Assembly (NCBI GenBank): GCA_030549855.1
Contig: JAUQQP010000039.1
Coordinates: forward strand, 1-64,000
DNA length: 64,000 bases
Reading direction: 5' to 3'
From: Cyanobacteriota bacterium SRBZ.bins.94.201705
GTDB lineage: Bacteria > Cyanobacteriota > Cyanobacteriia > Cyanobacteriales > Cyanobacteriaceae
In this document: piece by piece, positions 26,094 through 35,286 of the stretch
How positions within the stretch are numbered: the first letter of the stretch is position 1
Layout of the letters: each line of letters begins with the position of its first letter
Notes under the pieces: model-generated
What the model saw: only the letters and a program-made list of their open reading frames with translations
Databases searched by the model: none
What the model was told of the DNA's origin: nothing
Program-made: the position numbers and the translations under genes

Positions 26094-26795
26094 TTAAACT
26101 GCAGCGGCGGCTACGTTGCCACACTGTCTGTTAGCTGGGATAGCTTCCATGATTTTGGCGGGGTTAGGCAGATTCAGGTTATTCATGATGTCAATGAATT
26201 CCTCCCTGGTTTTGTTAGCCAGTCTGGGGTTGTACTGTTTCTCCTCGCCAATGGTAGAAACTGTATGGCCACGGTAGTCATGTCCGGGGTATACTAGAGT
26301 GCTATCGGGGAGAGTAAACAGTTTCTGGGTGATAGAATCGTAAAGTTGGCCTGCATCCCCACTTTGGAAATCGGTGCGTCCACAACCCCTGATAAACAAC
26401 GCATCTCCTGTTAGCAGGTGTGTGCCATTGACAAGGTAGGCGAAGTGACAGTCGGTATGCCCTGGGGTGTATATGGCCTTGATTTCTACACTACCTACTT
26501 TCAATACTTCCCCATCCTTCAGGTAAATATCAGCACACTCTACTTTTGCTTTCTCTGGTACTACCCCCTTGCAACCAGTCAATTCTTTCAGTTTTCCAGT
26601 CCCGGTAATATGGTCAGCATGCACGTGAGTTTCAATACAGTATACCAGTTTCAACCCCAATTCCCGAATCAATTGTAAATCCCGTTCTACCTTTTCTAAA
26701 ACCGGATCAACTAAGGCAGCTTCCTTGGTTTCTTCATCGGCAATCAGGTAGGTATAAGTCCAGGTGTCCTGATCAAACAACTGACGGAATAACAT
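26094..26795 (-). CDS. ETHE1-like persulfide dioxygenase (MBL fold)
   Basis: 233 aa, first gene of the sulfur operon. Metallo-beta-lactamase fold with the ETHE1/Blh arrangement: THVHADHITG (56-65; H57, H59, D61, H62), H113 (YTPGHTDCH), D131 (LTGDALFIRGCGRTDFQ) and H172 (YPGHDY). Enzymes of this group use one iron to oxidise glutathione persulfide to sulfite. GCGRTDFQSG at 138-147 is highly typical of the group and separates it from glyoxalase II. No regulator gene is adjacent. Confidence 0.9.
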   Translation of the reverse strand: MLFRQLFDQDTWTYTYLIADEETKEAALVDPVLEKVERDLQLIRELGLKLVYCIETHVHADHITGTGKLKELTGCKGVVPEKAKVECADIYLKDGEVLKVGSVEIKAIYTPGHTDCHFAYLVNGTHLLTGDALFIRGCGRTDFQSGDAGQLYDSITQKLFTLPDSTLVYPGHDYRGHTVSTIGEEKQYNPRLANKTREEFIDIMNNLNLPNPAKIMEAIPANRQCGNVAAAAV

Positions 26796-26927
26796 TTCTT
26801 CCCCTTTGCTATAACAACTCTACTTTCCTATATTATATCATCAGTTGTTCATATGGTAATATCTGATGGCAAAAAAGGGCTGGCAGGGATGGGGCTTGTT
26901 TTTGCCAGGTGGGTCCTTGTTTCTATC

Positions 26928-27524
26928 CTAGGGTTTGGTGGGGATAGGGTTTGTCTCTACAGTGGGAGGTGTAGGGAGGAAGGGATTGACGCCAGGGGTG
27001 GAGGGAGTTTCTGGAGGTTTTTGGGATTTACCGGGAAGGGTAGCCAAAGCAACACGATCGCCACCCACCTCTTTGAGCATGTCTAATACCTCTACCACCT
27101 GACTGTAAAGGGCATCTTTGGAGGCGTGTAACACCATTAAACCACTGGGATTGAGACTGTGGTAGTTTTTGATGGCACTGTACAACTGTATTCGGGTAAC
27201 CGGCTGTTTTTCCAAATACAACTGTCCTCTACTATCTAAACTTACCACCAACATCTCCCGCATCTGTGGCGTGCCAGTGGCTGCCTTTGGTAGATTTAAA
27301 GTTATGGCCTGCTGACGGGAGAAACCAACTGCGGCTAGGATAAAGAAGGTGAGGATACAGAAAATTACGTCAATCATGGGTACAATTTCAATACGTACCT
27401 CTTGACCCTGAATATCCTGCCACAGTCTAAAAGGTTTTACCGGGGATTTGCCACCAGCAGGGGTTGTTTTTTTCTCAGCCGCCTCGGGAGAATTGCCAAG
27501 GGGTGAATTAGAAAGGGTAGTCAT
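26928..27524 (-). CDS. ExbD/TolR-type biopolymer transport protein
   Basis: 198 aa from the ATG at 27524, which has GTAGGTGG 4 nt upstream; earlier TTG/ATG starts at 27557 and 27554 are less likely. A long Pro/Gly-rich cytoplasmic N-terminus, one transmembrane helix with the essential Asp (IVPMIDVIFCILTFFILAAVG), and a periplasmic TolR-like domain (TLNLPKAATG, VVSLDSRGQLYLEKQPVT). With the ExbB-like protein encoded 51 nt upstream it forms an inner-membrane proton-driven motor that energises outer-membrane import or envelope maintenance. No TonB gene is adjacent. Confidence 0.87.
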   Translation of the reverse strand: MTTLSNSPLGNSPEAAEKKTTPAGGKSPVKPFRLWQDIQGQEVRIEIVPMIDVIFCILTFFILAAVGFSRQQAITLNLPKAATGTPQMREMLVVSLDSRGQLYLEKQPVTRIQLYSAIKNYHSLNPSGLMVLHASKDALYSQVVEVLDMLKEVGGDRVALATLPGKSQKPPETPSTPGVNPFLPTPPTVETNPIPTKP

Positions 27525-27575
27525 TTTTCCACCTACAGGGGTATAATACGTCATCAATTCTAGAAAAAAAATCTC

Positions 27576-28211
27576 TTAGTGGTGGGCAAGTTTATTCAAA
27601 CGCTGACGATAAATTACCTCCAAGTCACTGCCAGCCTTCCTAAAAATGCGTACTTGATTAAACCAGAAAGCCTGGAAGAGACGATAAAAAGCCACACTGA
27701 TAATGGCTACAATCAAACCGACGGCAGTGGAAATAAGAGACTCGCCTATACCCAGAGTAACACCACTAGTAGAGGCCGTACCCAAGTCACTGATAGAAAT
27801 AGAACCAAGGGAACGAATTAAACCCAAGACAGTACCCAATAAACCCAACAGCGGTGCTAAGGCTATCACCCCCTCCAGTATTTTATCACCCTTGCGCATC
27901 AAAGCCAATTCTTCATCGGCAGCAGTTTCCAAGGCAAGATGGAATACCTCCGGCTCAGGATTATCCAATTGTAAGGGATAATAGAGAAATCTGCCCAGAG
28001 GGTGATGACGATAACGGGAAGCCACCTCCTCTGCCTTTGGCCAGTTGGTCATAGCCACATCCATGATATTATTGAGTATCTGTTCCTCTCGGAATAGGAC
28101 TCTTGTCCAAAACCAAAGACGTTCAATAATTGTCCCCAAAGCGAGGATTGACAGGAATAACAAAGGCCAAATGGCCACACCGCCCTTCTCAATTAATTCT
28201 GTAAAAGTCAC
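27576..28211 (-). CDS. MotA/TolQ/ExbB proton channel family protein
   Basis: 211 aa from the GTG at 28211 (AAGGGAT upstream; the product then starts [18 protein letters not shown], the usual N-terminus of cyanobacterial members). Open frame also extends to a TTG at 28283. Three transmembrane helices: about 12-32, and a pair at about 100-185 with the conserved block [16 protein letters not shown] and [13 protein letters not shown]. It forms the pentameric channel around the ExbD helix. First gene of a two-gene operon, divergent from glgB. Confidence 0.87.
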   Translation of the reverse strand: MTFTELIEKGGVAIWPLLFLSILALGTIIERLWFWTRVLFREEQILNNIMDVAMTNWPKAEEVASRYRHHPLGRFLYYPLQLDNPEPEVFHLALETAADEELALMRKGDKILEGVIALAPLLGLLGTVLGLIRSLGSISISDLGTASTSGVTLGIGESLISTAVGLIVAIISVAFYRLFQAFWFNQVRIFRKAGSDLEVIYRQRLNKLAHH

Positions 28212-28451
28212 CGCTTTATCCCTTTTCTTATATCCCTCCACAACAGGGGTGCTCTTACACACCCCGTCTCTAGATTTTAACAATTATTAACATCTAGCGC
28301 AGAGGAAGGCTGGGGGGAGAAAAATAAAGAAATTGTTAAAAGGATTTGCTAATTGTAAAGTAAATTGTACTGTCTCCCGGCAATTTACCAGGGATACAAA
28401 ACCAGATATTATGATTAAACAATAGGAAAAGCATTGAGCCTCTTGAACTAG

Positions 28452-30752
28452 ATGCCTAGCAAAGTCACTGTTGAGGAAGTAAATAAAATTGTAAACAATC
28501 TGCATCATAGGCCCTTTGAAATTCTGGGCTGTCACGCCACAACGGGGATTTTGAGACAGAAAACCTGGGCAATTCGTGCTTATCTGCCGACAGCGACAGA
28601 AGTATCTGTGATTTTGCCAGAGGAGAAGAGAGAATACCCCATGAAGCCAGTACACCACCCCAACTTCTTCGAGTGTGAGATTAGGCGGGAAAAATTGGGG
28701 ATTTACCAGTTGAGGATTAAAGAGGGAGACCGAGAGAAAATTATATACGATCCCTACCAATTTCAGAAGTTGCCCCTGACAGACTACGATATCTACCTGT
28801 TTGGCGAGGGGAATCACCACCGCATATACGAAAAAATGGGGGCTCATGTGGTAGAAATAGACGGAGTCAGGGGAGTATACTTTGCTGTATGGGCGCCCAA
28901 TGCCCGCAACGTCTCTGTCATCGGCGACTGGAATAACTGGGATGGCAGAGTCCACCAGATGAATAAACGAGAAAATATGATCTGGGAATTGTTCATCCCA
29001 GGGTTAGACTATGGTACCAAGTACAAGTATGAGGTGAAAAACTGGGAGGGCCATATATATGTTAAATCAGATCCCTTTGGCTTTTGGCAAGAACCTAGGC
29101 CAAAAACCGCTTCCATAGTAGCAGACTTGGACAGCTACCAGTGGCACGATCAAGAATGGCTCGAAAGACGACGTACTACTGACCCCCTCACCCAACCTAT
29201 TGCTGTCTATGAAGTACACTTGGGTTCATGGCTACACACATCTATAGACGAGCCCATCAAACAGTATGGCACAGGGGCAGAACCAGTACAAGCCTCGGAA
29301 TATAAACCAGGCGCCCGTTTCCTTACCTACTACGAACTAGCAGAAAAACTCATCCCCTACGTCAAGGAAATGGGTTATACCCACATAGAAATTCTCCCCA
29401 TAGCCGAACATCCTTTCGATGGTTCTTGGGGTTATCAAGTTACAGGGTACTACGCGGCCACTTCCCGCTATGGCACCCCCCAAGACTTGATGTATTTTAT
29501 CGATCAGTGTCACCAAAATAATATAGGAGTAATACTAGATTGGGTGCCAGGACACTTCCCCAAAGACGCCCACGGCTTGGCTTACTTCGATGGAACACAC
29601 TTGTATGAACACCAAGATCCCCGCAGAGGAGAACATAAAAATTGGGGGACGCTTGTATTTAACTATAGCAGAAATGAAGTTAGGAATTTCCTGGTGGCCA
29701 ATGCCCTCTTCTGGTTTGACAAGTATCATATCGATGGCATCAGAGTAGACGCTGTGGCTTCCATGCTCTATTTAGACTACGATCGTAAGGAGGGAGAGTG
29801 GATTCCTAACGAGTATGGAGGCAGGGAAAATATCGAAGCCGTAGAGTTTCTAAGACAGGTAAACACCCTTATCTTCCAAGAATACCCGGGTATTCTCTCT
29901 ATTGCCGAGGAATCCACTGCCTGGCCAATGGTATCCCGTCCAGCTTATATGGGAGGTTTGGGATTCAATCTCAAGTGGAACATGGGGTGGATGCATGACG
30001 TCCTGGACTATTTTAGCATGGACCCCTGGTTCCGCCAATTCCATCAAAACAATATTACCTTCAGCATGTGGTACCACCACAACGAAAACTTCATGCTGGC
30101 ATTATCCCATGATGAGGTGGTCCATGGCAAAAGTAGCATGCTGGGCAAAATGCCGGGGGATGACTGGCAGAAGTTTGCCAATCTCCGTAGCCTCTTCAGC
30201 TACATGTATGCCCACCCAGGCAAGAAAACCATGTTCATGGGGATGGAATTCGGCCAGTGGAGTGAGTGGAATGTGTATGCGGACCTAGAATGGCACCTTT
30301 TGCAGTATGATAGACACAAACAACTGCAGAAATTCTTTAAAGACCTAAATCGAGTTTATACCAGCCAGCCGGCGTTGTATGAAAGGGACTTTGAACAGGA
30401 CGGTTTCCAGTGGATAGACTGCAGTGATAATCGTCATAGTGTTGTGTCTTTCATCCGTAGAGCAAAAGATCCCAATGATTTTCTGGTGATAGTCTGCAAC
30501 TTTACACCCCAACCCCATAGCCATTATCGCATAGGCGTGCCAAAACCAGGATTTTACCGGGAAATCTTCAACAGCGACTCCCGGGAATATGGCGGCAGCA
30601 ACATGGGTAATCTGGGAGGTAAAATGACAGACCAATGGTTTTTCCATAACTATGAACACTCCCTGGATTTGTGTTTGCCACCCCTTGGAGTCTTGATGTT
30701 AAAGTGGGTGCCTGACAGTGTCCCATCCAACCCTTCTGGGGAAGAGAAATAA
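28452..30752 (+). CDS. glgB: 1,4-alpha-glucan branching enzyme
   Basis: 766 aa. Makes alpha-1,6 branches in glycogen. An N-terminal extension domain and a CBM48 domain ([22 protein letters not shown]) precede the GH13 barrel. Catalytic residues are visible as D433 ([10 protein letters not shown]), E486 (SIAEEST) and D554 (LSHDEVVHG). The C-terminal all-beta domain is complete. Length is in the normal cyanobacterial range. Its TAA stop and the ATG of the next gene share one A (TAATG), so the amidohydrolase is probably translated by coupling. Confidence 0.97.
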   Translation: MPSKVTVEEVNKIVNNLHHRPFEILGCHATTGILRQKTWAIRAYLPTATEVSVILPEEKREYPMKPVHHPNFFECEIRREKLGIYQLRIKEGDREKIIYDPYQFQKLPLTDYDIYLFGEGNHHRIYEKMGAHVVEIDGVRGVYFAVWAPNARNVSVIGDWNNWDGRVHQMNKRENMIWELFIPGLDYGTKYKYEVKNWEGHIYVKSDPFGFWQEPRPKTASIVADLDSYQWHDQEWLERRRTTDPLTQPIAVYEVHLGSWLHTSIDEPIKQYGTGAEPVQASEYKPGARFLTYYELAEKLIPYVKEMGYTHIEILPIAEHPFDGSWGYQVTGYYAATSRYGTPQDLMYFIDQCHQNNIGVILDWVPGHFPKDAHGLAYFDGTHLYEHQDPRRGEHKNWGTLVFNYSRNEVRNFLVANALFWFDKYHIDGIRVDAVASMLYLDYDRKEGEWIPNEYGGRENIEAVEFLRQVNTLIFQEYPGILSIAEESTAWPMVSRPAYMGGLGFNLKWNMGWMHDVLDYFSMDPWFRQFHQNNITFSMWYHHNENFMLALSHDEVVHGKSSMLGKMPGDDWQKFANLRSLFSYMYAHPGKKTMFMGMEFGQWSEWNVYADLEWHLLQYDRHKQLQKFFKDLNRVYTSQPALYERDFEQDGFQWIDCSDNRHSVVSFIRRAKDPNDFLVIVCNFTPQPHSHYRIGVPKPGFYREIFNSDSREYGGSNMGNLGGKMTDQWFFHNYEHSLDLCLPPLGVLMLKWVPDSVPSNPSGEEK

Positions 30753-31945
30753 TGTTAGAAAAGATTAAGCAAATTGCCGCAGAGATAGCCCCAAGACTCA
30801 TAGAAATCCGTCGTCACCTCCACGCCCACCCGGAATTGAGTGGCCAAGAATACCAAACTGCCGCCTATGTGGCCGGGGTGTTGTCTTCCTGCGGTTTGAC
30901 CGTGAAAGAGGGGGTGGGCAAAACGGGAGTCGTCGGCGAGTTGAAGGGCAATGGCACTAGTGACCTATTCCTGGCCATCCGCACCGATATGGACGCCCTG
31001 CCCATCCAAGAAGCCACAGGACTAGAATTTGCCTCCAAAATCCCCGGCGTCATGCATGCCTGTGGCCATGATGTACACACCACCGTGGGCTTGGGCACTG
31101 CCATGGTGTTATCCCGGCTACAAGACCAGTTACCCGGAAGAGTTCGTTTCCTGTTTCAACCCGCCGAAGAAATCGCTCAGGGAGCCCTCTGGATGGTTGC
31201 TGACGGGGCGATGGAGGGCATTGACGCCATTTTTGGCCTCCACGTCTTTCCAACCCTGCCTGCGGGCACTGTAGGAGTCCGCTATGGGGCTCTCACCGCC
31301 GCCATGGACGACCTGGAAATCATCATCCAGGGGGAAGCAGGACATGGCGCCCGGCCCCATCAAGCCATCGATGCCATCTGGATTGCCGCCCAGGTGATCA
31401 CCGGCCTGCAACAGGCCATCAGTCGCACCCACAATCCTTTACATCCCCTGGTGTTGACCCTGGGACAAATCAGTGGCGGCCATGCCCCCAATATCATCGC
31501 CGAACAGGTAAAAATGGTGGGCACCGTCCGCTCCCTCCATCCCGAGGTAAGAGAGAATTTGCCAGACTGGACCAGAAGGATAGTAGAGGGCATCTGCCAG
31601 ACCTATGGTGCCAGGTGCGAAATTAAATATAACCGTCGTCTTCCCAGCGTCCAAAACGACTGGCGACTTACCAAGATTGTAGAAAGGGCGGCGATTGAAG
31701 CACTGGGAGAACAAAATGTAATTCTAATCAACGAACCCTCCCTGGGCGCAGAAGACTTTGCCGTATATTTGGACTATGCCCGCGGGACAATGTTTCGTTT
31801 GGGAATTGGCCTGAAGGAGGGAAAAAATTACCCCCTCCATCATCCCCGTTTCCAAGTAGACGAGTCCAGCATCCTCACCGGCGTCATCACCATGGCCTAT
31901 AGCGCTTTCCTCTACTTTGAACAGTCTGCCAGTACCCCCACATGA
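30752..31945 (+). CDS. M20 family amidohydrolase (peptidase M20D)
   Basis: 397 aa. Members hydrolyse N-acyl amino acids such as N-acetyl-cysteine or indole-acetyl amino acids, using two metal ions. Metal-site residues are present: C104, H106 and H109 region (MHACGHDVHTTVG), E139-E140 (PAEEIAQGA), H164 (GLHVFP), and H367 region (PLHHPRFQVDE). The dimerisation domain lies in the middle (about 185-300). It overlaps the glgB stop by one base. Substrate unknown; no metabolic link to glycogen is evident. Confidence 0.85.
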   Translation: MLEKIKQIAAEIAPRLIEIRRHLHAHPELSGQEYQTAAYVAGVLSSCGLTVKEGVGKTGVVGELKGNGTSDLFLAIRTDMDALPIQEATGLEFASKIPGVMHACGHDVHTTVGLGTAMVLSRLQDQLPGRVRFLFQPAEEIAQGALWMVADGAMEGIDAIFGLHVFPTLPAGTVGVRYGALTAAMDDLEIIIQGEAGHGARPHQAIDAIWIAAQVITGLQQAISRTHNPLHPLVLTLGQISGGHAPNIIAEQVKMVGTVRSLHPEVRENLPDWTRRIVEGICQTYGARCEIKYNRRLPSVQNDWRLTKIVERAAIEALGEQNVILINEPSLGAEDFAVYLDYARGTMFRLGIGLKEGKNYPLHHPRFQVDESSILTGVITMAYSAFLYFEQSASTPT

Positions 31946-32110
31946 CCCAGAAAGTGCTATAATCCCCATCATGGGTCAGGGAAAGAGACAAAATCTCTTT
32001 TTTATGCTCCTGTTGGCTCAACCACCTCTGACAAATAAAGCCTAACCATTGCAGCAACCAGGAGAGATGCTATAGGGCCGCCTGGCAAATCCCAAGGCCG
32101 TCAAAGACAG

Positions 32111-32183
32111 TCCAGGGTGCAGGAGTTGAACCTGCCTAACACGGATTATGAGTCCGTTGCCTCAACCGCTCGGCCAACCCTGG
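32111..32183 (-). tRNA. tRNA-Met(CAU) (elongator-like; Ile2 not excluded)
   Basis: Folds as a complete cloverleaf on the minus strand: acceptor CCAGGGT/ACCCTGG, D-arm with GCCGAGCGGTTGAGGC, anticodon stem ACGGA/TCCGT around loop CTCATAA (anticodon CAU), five-base variable loop GTTAG, T-arm GCAGG TTCAACT CCTGC, discriminator A73. CCA is not encoded. A CAU anticodon can belong to Met or, after lysidine modification, to Ile(AUA); identity was not resolved. Confidence 0.9.
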
Positions 32184-32241
32184 AGGCAGTACAACAACCA
32201 GCCCTTTACTATTATAAAATAAAACACTGGGAGTTTGTCAA

Positions 32242-32577
32242 ATGTTGTGTATAACCCAGGAGGGCATGAGAGTTGTGGTCAACCCCGCCGTAGTGGCCAG
32301 TTTTTTTGTTATCCTCAGCAGTGTCTCTGTGGGCGTCGTCAGCGGCATAACTGCCTTTTATCTGGGAAGTGAGTCCTTGAAAACCGTCAATAGTCCGGAA
32401 GAAAACCCAACCCAGAAACTGGGTAAATGGGAAACTGTGGATTTGAAGAAATACCATTTCCAACCAGTGGCGGAAAAGACTATCCTAGTAAAAGTGTATA
32501 ATTATGTGCAGGAACAAAGAAAAGCAGCCAAGGGGGAAGTTAAAAACAAGGCAAAACCAAAAGAGAAGGGTAAATAA
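32242..32577 (+). CDS. Small single-helix membrane protein, unknown function
   Basis: 111 codons from the ATG at 32242; an AGGAGGG at 32258-32264 lies too close to the in-frame ATG at 32266, so a start further in, such as the GTG at 32275, is also possible. One hydrophobic helix (about 14-41, VVASFFVILSSVSVGVVSG) near the N-terminus, then a charged, Lys/Glu/Pro-rich tail (EQRKAAKGEVKNKAKPKEKG). It probably sits in the membrane with a cytoplasmic tail. I recognise no family. It lies between the tRNA-Met gene and the CNNM-type transporter gene. Confidence 0.6.
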   Translation: MLCITQEGMRVVVNPAVVASFFVILSSVSVGVVSGITAFYLGSESLKTVNSPEENPTQKLGKWETVDLKKYHFQPVAEKTILVKVYNYVQEQRKAAKGEVKNKAKPKEKGK

Positions 32578-32615
32578 AAACAACTGCCTAGCCGACTGGG
32601 AATAGGGAAACTGAG

Positions 32616-33971
32616 ATGGGTTGGGATGAGGTTGTAGTGCGGTTGTCGGCCGTATTCCTGTTGATTGCCATTAACGCTTTTTTTGTAGCCGCGGAATTCG
32701 CCATAGTGGCGGTGCGTAAGTCAAGAATAGACCACCTAGTAAGAGAAGGCGACGTCCAAGCCTCTACTATCCAGTCTCTTCAACAAAGTTTAGACCGTCT
32801 TCTCTCTAGTACCCAGTTGGGCATCACCCTTTCCAGTTTAGCACTGGGATGGATTGGGGAGGAAACTATAGCTGTTTTGGTAAAATCCTTTTTCATATCC
32901 CTACCCCTACCAGCGACGGCAGTTTCTCTTTTGAGTCACTCTCTGGCTATTCCCATAGCTTTCCTGTTGCTGGTATATATACAAATCGTTTTGGGGGAAT
33001 TATGTCCCAAGTCTGTAGCCTTGTTGTATCCGGAAAAAGTAGCCCGTCTTCTGGCACCACCTGTCAGTGTTGTCATTAGGATTTTTAATCCCTTTGTGGC
33101 CATTCTCAACAATTCTACTCGTTTCCTGTTGAAACTGTTTGGGGTAGAATATACTGGGGGAGGCTGGTACACAAGAGTTACCCCGGAGGAATTACAGTTG
33201 ATTATCACCACGGAAAAAGACTCTTCTGGCTTGGAAGAGGAAGAAAGAGAGTTGTTGAGTAACGTATTAGAATTCTGCGATGTCCAAGCTAGTGAAATTA
33301 TGACTCCCCGGGTGAAAATAAAGGCTGTAGAATTATCTGCTACTTGTGGGGAATTGTTACAAAAGGTAAAGGAAACCAAACATTCTCTCTATCCGGTAAT
33401 AGGAGAGTCTTTAGATGACATCAGGGGGATAGTAGATGTAAAAGACTTGTTATCTTTGCTGGCAGACAACCCCCATAATCTGGACAGCCCCATAGAAGAC
33501 TATGTCAAACCAGTACGCTTTTTGGGCGAGTCTACCCTCCTGAGTGAATTACTCACCACCATGCAACAGTCACGCCTGAAAATGGTAATCATTGTAGACG
33601 AATATGGGGGCACTTCAGGTTTGGTGACAATGCAAGACTTGATATATCAGATTTTTGGAGGTAACGAGTCGGATACAGAAGATGACGATAACAGCATCTG
33701 TGTGGTGGATGAACAAAATTTTATTGTCTCTGCCCAAATCAATCTGGAACAATTAAATGACTTATTGGATTTAGACTTGCCCATTACTGACGAATATCAA
33801 ACCCTAGGTGGCTTTTTAGTCTACCACTGGCAAAAAATCCCTAAAGCCAACGAGGTTTTCCATTTTGACCACCTTCAGTTTACCGTCTTGGACATGGACG
33901 GCCCAAGGATTAACAAAATAAAAATTACTATCCAGGACCCTGAACAGCTCCCCTCCGAGAGGTTAAAATAG
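32616..33971 (+). CDS. Hemolysin C/CorC (CNNM) family transporter
   Basis: 451 aa. N-terminal DUF21 transmembrane domain (about 1-190, four helices; INAFFVAAEFAIVAVRKSRI, STQLGITLSSLALGWIGE), a CBS pair (about 210-340, MTPRVKIKAVE, VIIVDEYGGTSGLVTMQDL), and a C-terminal CorC_HlyC domain (about 355-435, DEYQTLGGFLVYHWQKIP). Eukaryotic CNNM and bacterial CorC homologues move magnesium; the name hemolysin is historic. Likely an inner-membrane magnesium or divalent-cation efflux protein. Confidence 0.88.
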   Translation: MGWDEVVVRLSAVFLLIAINAFFVAAEFAIVAVRKSRIDHLVREGDVQASTIQSLQQSLDRLLSSTQLGITLSSLALGWIGEETIAVLVKSFFISLPLPATAVSLLSHSLAIPIAFLLLVYIQIVLGELCPKSVALLYPEKVARLLAPPVSVVIRIFNPFVAILNNSTRFLLKLFGVEYTGGGWYTRVTPEELQLIITTEKDSSGLEEEERELLSNVLEFCDVQASEIMTPRVKIKAVELSATCGELLQKVKETKHSLYPVIGESLDDIRGIVDVKDLLSLLADNPHNLDSPIEDYVKPVRFLGESTLLSELLTTMQQSRLKMVIIVDEYGGTSGLVTMQDLIYQIFGGNESDTEDDDNSICVVDEQNFIVSAQINLEQLNDLLDLDLPITDEYQTLGGFLVYHWQKIPKANEVFHFDHLQFTVLDMDGPRINKIKITIQDPEQLPSERLK

Positions 33972-34030
33972 GTAAAGTAGTGGTCTTATTTTTAGTGGTT
34001 ATCTTTGACTATTAGAAAGAAAAATAGGTA

Positions 34031-35146
34031 ATGGCGGAATCCTTTTTGATAGAAAAATTAGACTCTATTGAAAGAACATTTAAAGAATTAACCCGACGTC
34101 TGGGGGATCCCGATGTGGCTACAAACCCGGAGGAACTACAAAAAATAGCAAAAATGCGTTCCTCCCTAGAAGAAACTGTGAACACCTACCAGGAATGGAA
34201 AAAAGCTCAAGAAGACCTAAAAGGAGCTAAAGAAATCCTTAAAGAAGCCCAGGGAGACCCAGAATTACAAGAGATGGCCCGCGCAGAAATCGACACCCTG
34301 GAGGAACGTATTGAAGAATTGGAAAGAAAACTCAAAATCCTCCTCCTGCCTAAGGATCCTAACGATGAAAAGAACATTATGCTTGAAATACGTGCTGGGA
34401 CAGGGGGAGACGAGGCGGCAATCTGGGCAGGAGACTTGGTGAGGATGTACTCCCGTTATGCAGAAATGATGAATTGGGAGGTGAGGCTGTTGAGTGAATC
34501 TCCCTCAGAAATGGGAGGCTTCAAAGAAGCTATCCTGGAAATCAAGGGAGAAAACGTCTATAGTAGACTCAAATACGAAGCGGGAGTACACCGAGTCCAA
34601 AGGGTGCCCGTGACGGAGGCTAGTGGCCGAGTCCATACCTCCACTGCTACCGTGGCCGTTATGCCCGAGGTGGACGAGGTGGAAGTACATATTGACCCCA
34701 AAGACGTGGAAATCACTACCGCCAGATCAGGTGGTGCCGGTGGCCAAAACGTCAACAAGGTAGAAACCGCTGTCGACCTTTACCACAAACCTACCGGTAT
34801 CCGCGTTTTCTGTACCGAGGAGCGCTCCCAGTTGAAAAACAAGGAACGAGCCTTCCAAATCCTCCGGGCCAAACTCTACCAAATGAAATTAAAAGAACAA
34901 CAAGAGGCCGTCTCCTCCATGAGACGCTCTCAAGTTGGCACTGGGGCTCGCTCCGAGAAAATACGTACGTATAACTACAAAGACAACAGGGCAACCGACC
35001 ACCGTCTGGGGCGTAACTTCGACTTGGCTTCCGTTTTAGACGGGCATCTAGATGAAATCATCACCGCTTGTATTGCCCAGGAACAACAGCAGAAACTGGA
35101 ACAGATGGCCCATAATGCCACTACCACCGCCCCTACCTCTCCCTAG
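34031..35146 (+). CDS. prfA: Peptide chain release factor 1
   Basis: 371 aa. Reads UAA and UAG and triggers peptide release. The GGQ loop is intact ([15 protein letters not shown]) and the stop-codon recognition tripeptide is PVT ([12 protein letters not shown]). The class I N-terminal helical domain, [16 protein letters not shown] and the C-terminal [19 protein letters not shown] block are all present. A few extra C-terminal residues after EQQQKLEQM are not conserved. Transcribed alone; it converges on trpE. Confidence 0.96.
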   Translation: MAESFLIEKLDSIERTFKELTRRLGDPDVATNPEELQKIAKMRSSLEETVNTYQEWKKAQEDLKGAKEILKEAQGDPELQEMARAEIDTLEERIEELERKLKILLLPKDPNDEKNIMLEIRAGTGGDEAAIWAGDLVRMYSRYAEMMNWEVRLLSESPSEMGGFKEAILEIKGENVYSRLKYEAGVHRVQRVPVTEASGRVHTSTATVAVMPEVDEVEVHIDPKDVEITTARSGGAGGQNVNKVETAVDLYHKPTGIRVFCTEERSQLKNKERAFQILRAKLYQMKLKEQQEAVSSMRRSQVGTGARSEKIRTYNYKDNRATDHRLGRNFDLASVLDGHLDEIITACIAQEQQQKLEQMAHNATTTAPTSP

Positions 35147-35160
35147 GACCTTGCTGGAGG

Positions 35161-35211
35161 GCCTATAATTATAAGTCCAAGTACTCCCATAAAAGGCTTA
35201 TAATTGTAGGC
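35161..35211. terminator. Inverted repeat between convergent prfA and trpE
   Basis: GCCTATAATTATAAG (35161-35175) pairs with CTTATAATTGTAGGC (35197-35211): a 15-bp stem with one G-U, closing a 21-nt loop. It lies 15 nt after the prfA stop and 76 nt after the trpE stop on the other strand. No T-tract follows, so either a bidirectional factor-dependent end or an RNA-stabilising structure is possible. Confidence 0.5.
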
Positions 35212-35286
35212 TCCTAGAAACGGACTTCCCCTTGACAGCACCAATAAACCCATTTTTCCCTCTCTCTCCTGCCCACCTCCCTAAGC

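Noticed and set aside
28287-28955. 222-codon minus-strand open frame across the 5' end of glgB
   Set aside because: It is the shadow of glgB, whose frame is firmly supported by catalytic residues.
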